DNA of 11,622 bases. It comes from Novosphingobium sp. (lineage in GTDB: Bacteria; Pseudomonadota; Alphaproteobacteria; Sphingomonadales; Sphingomonadaceae). The position numbers and the translations under genes were made by a program. Each line of letters opens with the position of its first letter. Position 1 is the first letter of the stretch. The notes under the pieces were generated by a model. The model searched no databases. It was given only the letters and a program-made list of their open reading frames with translations, and was not told where the DNA came from. Positions 5,780-11,622 of this stretch are shown piece after piece. Location: NCBI GenBank assembly GCA_020853995.1, contig JADYXV010000365.1, forward strand, positions 1-11,622, given 5' to 3'.

Positions 5780-6508
5780 ATGGGCCGGTTGCGTATAGCC
5801 TTGCGCTTGTCCGCAATGCTGCTGTGGCTGGTGGTGTGCGTTCCGCTTTATTACGCATGGCGCGTTTTACGACTGCACAATCCGTGGCCTCGCCTTTTTC
5901 TTGGCGGAATTGCGCGCATTGCTGGTGCGCAAGTAAATGTCGAAGGTGCTCCTTATAAACAAGGCGCATTCCTTTTGGCCAATCATGTCAGCTGGCTGGA
6001 TATTCCTGTTATTGCGGGAGTAACCGGCAGTGCATTTGTTGCCCATTCAGGTCTTGCAGAACACGGCCTTTTGAAATGGCTGTGCCAGATGAATGACACA
6101 GTATTCGTCGCGCGCCATGACCGCCGCTCTGTCCATGCCCAGGTTGAACACGTGCGCGCAGCATTGACCGATACTGGCGCGCTGACGGTTTTTCCTGAAG
6201 GCACGACCAGCGATGGCACCGGTTTGCTGCCGTTCAAATCATCCCTGCTATCTGCACTTGATCCGCCGCCCGAAGGTATTGCGATCCAGCCGGTGTGGCT
6301 TGATTATGGGGCGAACGTTACCGCGATGGCGTGGGTTGGCGAAGAACCGGGGCTGGATAACTTCCTCAAAATCCTCGCCCGCCGCCGCCGCCAAAGCGTG
6401 ACGGTGCATTTTCTGCCACCATTGGACGCAAGCGAGACCGCCAACCGCAAGACCATGGCCGTGGCTGCGCGCGAACGCATCATGACGGCGATTGCGCACA
6501 AGCGGTAG
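5780..6508 (+). CDS. plsC: PlsC-family lysophospholipid/1-acylglycerol-3-phosphate acyltransferase
   Basis: From ATG 5780 this is a 242-residue protein with an N-terminal membrane segment (about residues 8-27, RLSAMLLWLVVCVPLYYAW). The acyltransferase motifs follow: HxxxxD (His69-Asp74 in NHVSWLD), an R-containing block (VFVARHDRRS, about 108-117), FPEGT (138-142) and an IQPVWLDY block near 169-176. PlsC proteins acylate lysophosphatidic acid to phosphatidic acid at the inner membrane. Relatives in alphaproteobacteria use lyso-ornithine lipid instead (OlsA), and these cannot be separated here. An in-frame TTG at 5735 would add 15 residues and overlap fur by 17 nt. I prefer the ATG because the extra residues (TATVDAARCTSRSL) add nothing recognisable, but neither start has a clear Shine-Dalgarno. 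The Arg-rich run RRRR near residue 201 may be a membrane-facing basic patch. Confidence 0.88.
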   Translation: MGRLRIALRLSAMLLWLVVCVPLYYAWRVLRLHNPWPRLFLGGIARIAGAQVNVEGAPYKQGAFLLANHVSWLDIPVIAGVTGSAFVAHSGLAEHGLLKWLCQMNDTVFVARHDRRSVHAQVEHVRAALTDTGALTVFPEGTTSDGTGLLPFKSSLLSALDPPPEGIAIQPVWLDYGANVTAMAWVGEEPGLDNFLKILARRRRQSVTVHFLPPLDASETANRKTMAVAARERIMTAIAHKR

Positions 6509-6541
6509 CCAAGCGCGCCCAAATCCCGTATCGGCGCGGCC

Positions 6542-7861
6542 ATGTCTGCAACCACTGCCCCCAAAACTTTCCACGTCAAAAGCTTCGGCTGCCAGATGAA
6601 CGTCTATGATGGCGAGCGTATGGCCGAATTGCTGGGTGCGCAGGGCATGACCGCCGTGGGCAAAGGCGAGGACGCCGATCTGGTGGTGCTGAACACATGC
6701 CACATCCGCGAACGGGCCACCGAAAAAGTCTATTCCGACATCGGCCGCCTGCGCCGCGATGACGGTTCGGCTCCCCTGATTGCCGTGGCCGGATGTGTTG
6801 CGCAGGCCGAGGGCGAGGAGATCATGGCCCGCGCCCCCAGCGTAAAGGTTGTGGTCGGCCCGCAGTCCTATCACCATTTGCCCGAAATGGTCGCGCGCGC
6901 TGCTGCCGGTGGCCGCGCTACCGAAACCGACATGCCTGCCGAGGCAAAGTTTGCCGCCCTGCCCAAGCGCCGCAAATCAGGGCCTTCCGCGTTCCTGACG
7001 GTACAAGAAGGCTGTGACAAGTTTTGCACCTATTGTGTGGTGCCTTATACACGCGGTGCCGAAATATCGCGCCCGTTCAATGATCTGGTCGAAGAAGCCA
7101 AACTTCTTGTCGCAGGTGGCGCGCGCGAGATTACTTTGCTTGGCCAGAACGTGAATGCGTGGGGCTCGGAAGATGACAAGGGCCGCATGGTTGGTCTTGA
7201 TGGCCTGATCCGCGCGCTTGCCGCCGAGCCTGATCTTGAGCGTATCCGTTATACCACCAGCCACCCCAACGACATGACCGATGGCCTGATTGAAGCACAT
7301 GGCGAGATCGACAAGTTGATGCCGTTTCTGCACCTGCCCGTACAAGCTGGCAGCGACCGTGTGCTGAAGGCAATGAATCGCAGTCATACGGTTGAAAGTT
7401 ATCTTGCCTTGCTGGACCGGATTCGCGTTGTGCGTCCCGATATTGCGCTGTCTGGCGATTTTATTGTCGGGTTTCCGGGAGAAGCAAACTCCGAATTCGA
7501 GGAAACTTTGCGCGTTGTCGATGCAGTCGGCTATGCCCAAGCCTTCAGCTTCAAGTACTCGCCGCGCCCCGGCACACCAGCCGCAACGATGGCCGATCAC
7601 GTGTCCGCTGCCGAAATGGACGAACGCCTGCAACGCCTTCAAGCTGCGCTGCAACGCAATTCATTGGCGTTCAATCAAAAGACTGTCGGAAACAAATGTA
7701 CGGTGCTGGTCGAACGCAAAGGACGCCAGGCCGGTCAATGGCTGGGCAAATCGCCCTGGCTGCAATCGGTGCACTTTACCGGCGAATATGCCGTTGGTGA
7801 TCTGGTGGACGTTGAACTGGTTGAAGCCGGGCCAAACTCGCTTTCCGGGCGTGTTCTCTAA
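6542..7861 (+). CDS. miaB: tRNA-2-methylthio-N6-dimethylallyladenosine synthase MiaB
   Basis: This 439-residue protein has the full MiaB architecture. The N-terminal UPF0004/MTTase domain carries the three auxiliary-cluster cysteines at 17 (SFGCQMN), 53 (NTCHIRE) and 85 (AGCVAQ). The radical-SAM domain has CxxxCxxC at Cys158, Cys162 and Cys165 (GCDKFCTYCVVPYTRG). A C-terminal TRAM domain follows (about 375-439). With two 4Fe-4S clusters and S-adenosylmethionine it adds the methylthio group to i6A37 of UNN-decoding tRNAs in the cytoplasm. NTCHIRE and VPYTRG mark MiaB rather than RimO or MtaB. The ATG lies 33 nt after the plsC stop, and phoH follows after 108 nt. As an Fe-S enzyme it depends on cluster delivery by carriers such as NfuA, encoded 3 kb upstream. 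Confidence 0.96.
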   Translation: MSATTAPKTFHVKSFGCQMNVYDGERMAELLGAQGMTAVGKGEDADLVVLNTCHIRERATEKVYSDIGRLRRDDGSAPLIAVAGCVAQAEGEEIMARAPSVKVVVGPQSYHHLPEMVARAAAGGRATETDMPAEAKFAALPKRRKSGPSAFLTVQEGCDKFCTYCVVPYTRGAEISRPFNDLVEEAKLLVAGGAREITLLGQNVNAWGSEDDKGRMVGLDGLIRALAAEPDLERIRYTTSHPNDMTDGLIEAHGEIDKLMPFLHLPVQAGSDRVLKAMNRSHTVESYLALLDRIRVVRPDIALSGDFIVGFPGEANSEFEETLRVVDAVGYAQAFSFKYSPRPGTPAATMADHVSAAEMDERLQRLQAALQRNSLAFNQKTVGNKCTVLVERKGRQAGQWLGKSPWLQSVHFTGEYAVGDLVDVELVEAGPNSLSGRVL

Positions 7862-7878
7862 ATCTTTTGTGGAATAAA

Positions 7879-7892
7879 CGCGCTTGGGCGCG
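7879..7892 (+). other. Small GC hairpin after miaB
   Basis: CGCGC (7879-7883) and GCGCG (7888-7892) pair around TTGG and are followed only by a short ATTT. It is a weak hairpin 18 nt after the miaB stop that might slow or partly stop transcription before the candidate phoH promoter. It is too short to call a terminator. Confidence 0.25.
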
Positions 7893-7909
7893 ATTTGCCC
7901 TTTCGCTGC

Positions 7910-7937
7910 CTTGCGCGCGTCACATCCGTTCTTATTC
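7910..7937 (+). promoter_or_regulatory. Candidate RpoH (heat-shock) promoter upstream of phoH-ybeY
   Basis: CTTG (7910-7913), a 17-bp spacer, and CTTATTC (7931-7937) match the alphaproteobacterial heat-shock consensus as I know it (CTTG, 17-18 bp, CYTATNT) at all but the last position. Transcription would begin near 7944, about 26 nt before the phoH ATG, which is a sensible leader length. The same stretch can be read as a weak sigma-70 promoter (TTGCGC, 16 bp, TATTCT). In E. coli the ybeZ-ybeY operon is heat-shock induced, which agrees with this reading. Confidence 0.45.
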
Positions 7938-7969
7938 TCTGTATCAGGCCCCTTACCTGAAAGGAGAGC

Positions 7970-9007
7970 ATGGCCCGTAAATTCCCTCGCGCCCACGATG
8001 AGGCGCATCATCGCCCGGATCACTCCAGGCCAGATCAACATCGACGAGCCCGCGTCGAAGTTGAGTTCGATGAACAGACTGTGCTTGGCGCACTGTTTGG
8101 CCAGTTCGATACCAATCTTGTTCTGATCGAAAACCGGTTGGGAGTTTACATTTCGGCACGCGGCAACCGTGTGTTGATTGAAGGGCCCGATGATTCCGTG
8201 GCCCGCGCGCGCGACGTGCTGAAAGGCATGCACCAGCGATTGCTGAGCGGGCAGGAACTTGACGGTGGCGCCGTTGAATCGCTGATTGCGATGTCGGTTG
8301 AACCAACGCTGGAAGGCATCATCAGCGGCATGCCCGGTGGCCCGCCGCCGATCATGATCCGTACGCGCAAGAAAACGATCATTCCGCGCAGCCCGACGCA
8401 AATCGAATACATGAAAGCGCTGGTCAGTCACGACGTGATCTTTGCGCTTGGCCCTGCGGGCACCGGCAAGACTTATGTCGCGGTGGCCCAAGCCGTTGCG
8501 CAATTGATGTCGGGTTCGGTCCAGCGCCTCATCCTGTCGCGCCCTGCGGTTGAAGCGGGTGAAAAGATCGGTTTTTTGCCGGGGGATATGAAGGAGAAGG
8601 TCGATCCGTACCTTCGCCCGCTGTATGATGCGCTGTATGATTGCATGCCGCCCGAGCAGGTTGAACGCCGGATTGCCAGCGGTGAAATTGAAATCGCACC
8701 GATTGCATTCATGCGCGGACGCACGTTGGCCGATGCTTTCGTGATTTTGGACGAGGCGCAGAACACCACACCTGCGCAGATGAAGATGTTCCTCACCCGA
8801 TTTGGCCAGAACAGCCGCATGGTGGTGTGCGGCGATCCCAAGCAGACCGATTTGCCCGGCGGCGTCGGGGCCAGCGGATTGAACGATGCCACGCAGAGGC
8901 TTGAAGGCATCGAAGGGATTGCGACGGTGCGCTTCAATATTGCAGACGTGGTGCGCCATCCCATCGTCGGGCGCATTGTTGAAGTCTATGAAGGGAAGGA
9001 TGCGTGA
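7970..9007 (+). CDS. ybeZ: PhoH-like ATPase (YbeZ)
   Basis: This 345-residue protein has a PhoH P-loop NTPase domain at about residues 135-340: Walker A GPAGTGKT (161-168), the block LSRPAVEAGEKIGFLPGD (189-206), Walker B VILDEAQN (258-265) and GDPKQTDLPGG (288-298). A KH-like region precedes it (about 55-90, LGVYISARGNRVLIEGP). YbeZ is a cytoplasmic ATPase whose gene nearly always neighbours ybeY; the two are reported to interact and to act in rRNA and ribosome metabolism. The mechanism is less settled than the family call. The start ATG has a strong AAGGAG 3 nt upstream (7961-7966), so translation probably restarts strongly here. Residues 1-30 are His/Arg/Asp-rich (HDEAHHRPDHSRPDQHRR) and probably disordered. 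It is the first gene after the candidate heat-shock promoter. The symbol phoH is also used for this family. Confidence 0.94.
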   Translation: MARKFPRAHDEAHHRPDHSRPDQHRRARVEVEFDEQTVLGALFGQFDTNLVLIENRLGVYISARGNRVLIEGPDDSVARARDVLKGMHQRLLSGQELDGGAVESLIAMSVEPTLEGIISGMPGGPPPIMIRTRKKTIIPRSPTQIEYMKALVSHDVIFALGPAGTGKTYVAVAQAVAQLMSGSVQRLILSRPAVEAGEKIGFLPGDMKEKVDPYLRPLYDALYDCMPPEQVERRIASGEIEIAPIAFMRGRTLADAFVILDEAQNTTPAQMKMFLTRFGQNSRMVVCGDPKQTDLPGGVGASGLNDATQRLEGIEGIATVRFNIADVVRHPIVGRIVEVYEGKDA

Positions 9008-9025
9008 GGGATCACCGTTCTTCTC

Positions 9026-9051
9026 AGCCCTCCTCTAACGAAAAGAGGGCT
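9026..9051 (+). other. Hairpin in the phoH-ybeY gap that pairs the ybeY Shine-Dalgarno
   Basis: AGCCCTC (9026-9032) and GAGGGCT (9045-9051) form a perfect 7-bp stem around 12 nt, followed by TTTAT. The right arm contains the ybeY ribosome-binding purines (AGAGG, 9044-9048), so the folded RNA would hide them. It may be a weak intrinsic terminator after phoH, or a translational control element such as a temperature-sensitive leader. Confidence 0.45.
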
Positions 9052-9056
9052 TTATC

Positions 9057-9560
9057 GTGACGGCTCCTACACTGGAAATCGATATCGACCCTGTCTGGGG
9101 GGATGATGTTGATTGGGAAGCGCTGGCCAACCGGGCGGCTGAGGCTACTGCGCTGATTGCGCCGGAGATTGCCCATGAAAACCTGCTTGTCAGTCTGGTC
9201 ATGGCTGATGATGAGGAAGTCCATGCGCTGAACAAGCAATGGCGGGCAAAGGACAAGCCGACGAATGTCCTGTCCTTTCCGATGCTGTCGCGCGAAGAAG
9301 TTCTGGTGGCCGCAGCCAATCAGAATGCGCCCGGAATGCTGGGGGACATGATCCTTGCGCATGGCGTTTGCGTGCGAGAGGCTGCAGAAAAGGGCGTGTC
9401 GGTCGAGACTCACGCAACCCACCTTGTAGTCCACGGATTGCTGCATCTGGCAGGTTACGATCACGAGCTTGGCGATGCCGAGGCCGAAGAAATGGAGAAT
9501 CTGGAGCGGAAGTCACTTGCGCTGATGGGCATCGCCGACCCATATGCGGTCGAAGATTGA
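9057..9560 (+). CDS. ybeY: Endoribonuclease YbeY (rRNA maturation and ribosome quality control)
   Basis: This 167-residue UPF0054 protein has the metal-binding motif HxxxHxxxxxH at His126, His130 and His136 (HGLLHLAGYDH), preceded by the usual NVLSFP (70-75) and GDMIL (96-100) blocks. YbeY is a zinc-dependent single-strand RNase required for 16S rRNA 3'-end maturation and, with other factors, for removal of defective ribosomes. The start is GTG 9057 with AGAGG 8 nt upstream; that Shine-Dalgarno is inside the right arm of a hairpin. The gene lies 49 nt after phoH, and the corC ribosome-binding site follows its stop by a few bases, giving the conserved ybeZ-ybeY-ybeX order. Residues 82-92 (VLVAAANQNAP) form a family-typical variable loop. 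Confidence 0.95.
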   Translation: MTAPTLEIDIDPVWGDDVDWEALANRAAEATALIAPEIAHENLLVSLVMADDEEVHALNKQWRAKDKPTNVLSFPMLSREEVLVAAANQNAPGMLGDMILAHGVCVREAAEKGVSVETHATHLVVHGLLHLAGYDHELGDAEAEEMENLERKSLALMGIADPYAVED

Positions 9561-9564
9561 CAGC

Positions 9565-9570
9565 AAGGAG
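9565..9570 (+). promoter_or_regulatory. Shine-Dalgarno that decides the corC start
   Basis: AAGGAG ends 9 nt before GTG 9580 and lies downstream of the alternative ATG at 9544, so it can serve only the GTG start. Confidence 0.65.
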
Positions 9571-9579
9571 TTCCAGCTA

Positions 9580-10521
9580 GTGCCCGAGGGCAATGACTCT
9601 GACGGTGAAGACCGATCCGGAGACGCAGACAGTAGCAGCCGCCCGTTATGGCGTGCCATCAAGGTCTTCTTTCGCGGACCGGACGCCGACCAGTCGCTCC
9701 GTGCCCAGATTGAAGAGGCGATTGACGAACATGAAGGCGAGCCGCGTTCCGCGAACGCCGGAAAGGGCGATCTTGTTCCGCTTGAACGCCAGATGTTGCG
9801 CAATCTCCTGCATTTCAGCGAGCATGACGCCGACGACGTAGCGATTCCGCGCGGCGAGATTGTTGCCGTGCCTGCATCGGCCACATTCGAGGAAATCGTC
9901 GCCGCTTTTGCCGAGCATGGCCACAGCCGGATGCCGGTTTTTGGCGAATCGCTCGATGAAATCATCGGCATGATCCACGTAAAGGACGTGTTTGTCATAG
10001 TAGCGGGCATGTTGTTATCGGGAAAAGCGCCACCCAAGGACTGGACCAGCCTGATGCGCCAACCGTTGTTTGTGCCGCAAGCACGCGGCGCACTTGACGT
10101 ATTGGCAGACATGCGCAGCCGCCGTACGCATCTGGCCGTGGTAATTGACGAATATTCAGGAACCGACGGGATCATCACCATCGAAGATCTGGTCGAGGAA
10201 ATCATCGGGGAAATCGAAGACGAGCATGACGATGCGCCGCAGGAACTGATCCGTCGGATCGATCCGGACACATGGGATGCCGATGCCCGCGTCGAACTGG
10301 ATGACGTAGGGGAAATGATCGACCCGAGGCTTGCGGAAGTTGAGGAAGACGTCGATACGCTGGGCGGTCTGGCGGTGGTACTGGCCGGGGAAGTGCCGCC
10401 TGTGGGGCGCGTGCTTGAACATGCCAGCGGCTGGCGACTGGAAGTGACAGGTGGCGACGAGCGCCGCCTGACCCGTCTCCGGTTGCACGCTCCGCAGGCT
10501 GAGACTGTTGATGACGAATAG
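9580..10521 (+). CDS. corC: CorC/HlyC-type CBS-domain protein (YbeX)
   Basis: This 313-residue soluble protein has two CBS domains (about residues 84-142, SRMPVFGESLDEIIGMIHVKDVF; and about 155-215, THLAVVIDEYSGTDGIITIEDLVEEIIGEIEDEHD) and the CorC_HlyC C-terminal domain (about 230-305, ending GWRLEVTGGDERRLTRLRL). It has no DUF21 membrane domain, so it is the short CorC/YbeX form linked to magnesium/cobalt homeostasis and, in E. coli, to ribosome metabolism. The hemolysin label sometimes given to the family is misleading. I place the start at GTG 9580, preceded by a perfect AAGGAG (9565-9570) at 9 nt. An in-frame ATG at 9544 would overlap ybeY by 17 nt and ignore that site. The N-terminal 20 residues are acidic and low in complexity. 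The LysR-type gene starts 9 nt after the stop. Confidence 0.92.
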   Translation: MPEGNDSDGEDRSGDADSSSRPLWRAIKVFFRGPDADQSLRAQIEEAIDEHEGEPRSANAGKGDLVPLERQMLRNLLHFSEHDADDVAIPRGEIVAVPASATFEEIVAAFAEHGHSRMPVFGESLDEIIGMIHVKDVFVIVAGMLLSGKAPPKDWTSLMRQPLFVPQARGALDVLADMRSRRTHLAVVIDEYSGTDGIITIEDLVEEIIGEIEDEHDDAPQELIRRIDPDTWDADARVELDDVGEMIDPRLAEVEEDVDTLGGLAVVLAGEVPPVGRVLEHASGWRLEVTGGDERRLTRLRLHAPQAETVDDE

Positions 10522-10530
10522 GACGAAACG

Positions 10531-11412
10531 ATGATCCGCCGCCTGCCCCCGCTGCGTTCGCTTGAGGCGTTTATTCGCGTCGTGCGGGCAGGCTCGGCCA
10601 AAACGGCCGCTGCGGAACTGGCGCTCAGCCCGTCGGCGCTTTCGCGGCGACTGGCTGCGCTGGAGGAGTTTGTCAGCAAACCGCTGTTTGAACGCAAGCA
10701 TCAGGCCTTGAAGCTGACCGAAGAAGGCCAGCAATTGTATGATGCAGTGGCCCCGCTGATCGATGAGATGGCCGATCGCGTGGACCGGTTGATCGACACG
10801 GGCAAAACCATGCGGCTGCGCCTGGGGGTGCTGCCGCTGTTTGGCAGCCAGCGCCTGTTCCCGCGCCTTGGCGAACTGCGCAAATTGCACCCGCAATTGC
10901 ACATCGACATCGATTCAGGCCACGCGGCGGAAACCAAGCTGGGCGATACGATCGACGCTGCGATTGTCCTGTCCGAAGGGCCGGACGCGGCGCTGCATTC
11001 GGTGCGGCTGGATCACAACCGGGTTCATGCGATTACGTCGGTGGCGCTGGCCGAGGAGCTTGGGCCGAGACCGGATGTAGCCAAGCTTTCCAAGCAGACG
11101 TTTCTGGTTCACAACGATTTACCAATGAGCTTTGAAGCGTGGAAAAAAGCGCTGCATTTTGAAAAGCTTGAACCTGCGGCCATTGACCATTTCGATTCAG
11201 GCCAGTTGATCCTTGAAGCCGCAGCCCAAGGGCTTGGCATCGCGATCATGCACGATGACCACTATCACCGCAGCCATGATTCACGCCTTGCGCGGCTTTA
11301 TGACATTGATGTCGACAGCCCCTATTCCTACTGGTTCGTGTGCCGACCTCGCGCGTTGCAATCGCGCCCGGTGCGCCTTTTCCACGACTGGATGCTGAAA
11401 GCCGGGTTGTGA
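10531..11412 (+). CDS. LysR-family transcriptional regulator (GcvA-like)
   Basis: This 293-residue protein has the typical N-terminal winged helix-turn-helix (about residues 5-65: LRSLEAFIRVVRAGSAKTAAAELALSPSALSRRL as helices 1-3, then FVSKPLFERKHQALKLTEEG) and a substrate-binding-like effector domain (about 95-290). RLPPLRSLEAF and the late motif AAAQGLGIAIM are shared with GcvA-type regulators, but target and ligand cannot be inferred. The ATG lies 9 nt after the corC stop, with AGGACGAAACG between, so it is probably read in the same transcript, although LysR genes usually sit divergent from their targets. It occupies the position where lnt often follows corC. Its stop overlaps the start of the next, incomplete gene (GTGA), so that gene is the best candidate functional partner. 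Confidence 0.93.
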   Translation: MIRRLPPLRSLEAFIRVVRAGSAKTAAAELALSPSALSRRLAALEEFVSKPLFERKHQALKLTEEGQQLYDAVAPLIDEMADRVDRLIDTGKTMRLRLGVLPLFGSQRLFPRLGELRKLHPQLHIDIDSGHAAETKLGDTIDAAIVLSEGPDAALHSVRLDHNRVHAITSVALAEELGPRPDVAKLSKQTFLVHNDLPMSFEAWKKALHFEKLEPAAIDHFDSGQLILEAAAQGLGIAIMHDDHYHRSHDSRLARLYDIDVDSPYSYWFVCRPRALQSRPVRLFHDWMLKAGL

Positions 11413-11622
11413 CGACGCGCCGCAGCGTAACGGCGGTCAAGATCCATTGCCCGGTGTCCGCACAAACGCTGGAAGCGATGCTGGCTGGCGATGCGACGGC
11501 AATTGAGCGCGACCAGACCGCTGCTGCGATTTTGGCGATCATACGATCTGACAATCCGCTGGGCGATTTTGGCCTTTATCACGGTGTCAGCGAAATCGGG
11601 GTGGGCTGGGAAAGCTTTATTC
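11409..11622 (+). CDS. Unknown protein, 5' part only (runs off right edge)
   Basis: An open frame of 71 full codons runs from GTG 11409 to the window end without a stop. The start overlaps the LysR stop in a GTGA junction, the usual sign of translational coupling. Codon third positions are GC-rich like the neighbours, which supports real coding. The sequence begins MTTRRSVTAVKIHCPVS, then has a helical, acidic region (QTLEAMLAGDATAIERDQ) and a stretch DFGLYHGVSEIGVGWESF. I do not recognise the family. No signal peptide or membrane segment is visible. Minus-strand frames over this stretch look like shadows. Confidence 0.6.
   Translation, partial: MTTRRSVTAVKIHCPVSAQTLEAMLAGDATAIERDQTAAAILAIIRSDNPLGDFGLYHGVSEIGVGWESFI

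Noticed and set aside
7661..8959. 432-codon minus-strand open frame across miaB end and phoH
   Set aside because: It is antisense to two clear genes (TRAM domain of MiaB, Walker motifs of PhoH) and its His/Arg/Asn-rich translation matches no family.
9544..9579. Earlier ATG start for corC
   Set aside because: It overlaps ybeY and lies upstream of a perfect AAGGAG that correctly spaces GTG 9580.
9513..10697. 394-codon minus-strand open frame across corC and the LysR gene
   Set aside because: The translation is very Ser/Arg-rich and is antisense to conserved CBS and helix-turn-helix coding sequence.
1..11622. Mobile element, CRISPR array, defence island or novel multi-gene system
   Set aside because: No transposase, integrase, terminal repeats, spaced direct repeats or compositional break was seen. 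Nearly all genes are conserved housekeeping or regulatory families in familiar order.

Overview
The window looks like core chromosome of an alphaproteobacterium, most likely a sphingomonad (order Sphingomonadales; Novosphingobium- or Sphingobium-like). The reasons are a MucR/Ros-type regulator, a Fur protein lacking the CxxC zinc motif (HHDHLIDVET), a mitochondrial-type Nfu protein, moderately high GC, and a gene order (nfu-tsaB-rimI ... fur-plsC-miaB-phoH-ybeY-corC) that I recall from many alphaproteobacteria. The genus is inference.

Layout. Positions 1-2794 are on the minus strand: a secreted FKBP-type prolyl isomerase, then a secreted M16 zinc metalloprotease that runs off the left edge. 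The protease is the largest gene here; long plus-strand reading frames over it are antisense shadows. From 2903 to the right edge everything reads on the plus strand. nfuA-tsaB-rimI (Fe-S delivery, tRNA t6A synthesis, protein N-acetylation) form a tight first cluster. A 166-bp intergenic region with a striking 30-bp dyad precedes mucR. A terminator-like hairpin then precedes fur. fur, a PlsC-type acyltransferase, miaB (ms2i6A tRNA modification), phoH/ybeZ, ybeY and corC follow with little spacing. A LysR-type regulator stands where lnt often follows corC, and a partial unknown gene overlaps its stop codon and leaves the window.

How the genes fit together. The cluster joins translation quality (TsaB, RimI, MiaB, YbeY), envelope lipid and ion functions (PlsC, CorC), Fe-S and iron or manganese control (NfuA, Fur; MiaB is itself an Fe-S enzyme) and a global regulator (MucR). 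Nothing indicates mobile DNA, CRISPR, a defence system or rRNA/tRNA genes. I see no previously undescribed multi-gene system. The interesting signals are regulatory: the dyad with a CRP-like core upstream of mucR, a heat-shock (RpoH)-like promoter before phoH, a hairpin that pairs the ybeY Shine-Dalgarno, an inverted repeat over the nfuA start, and the mucR-fur hairpin region.
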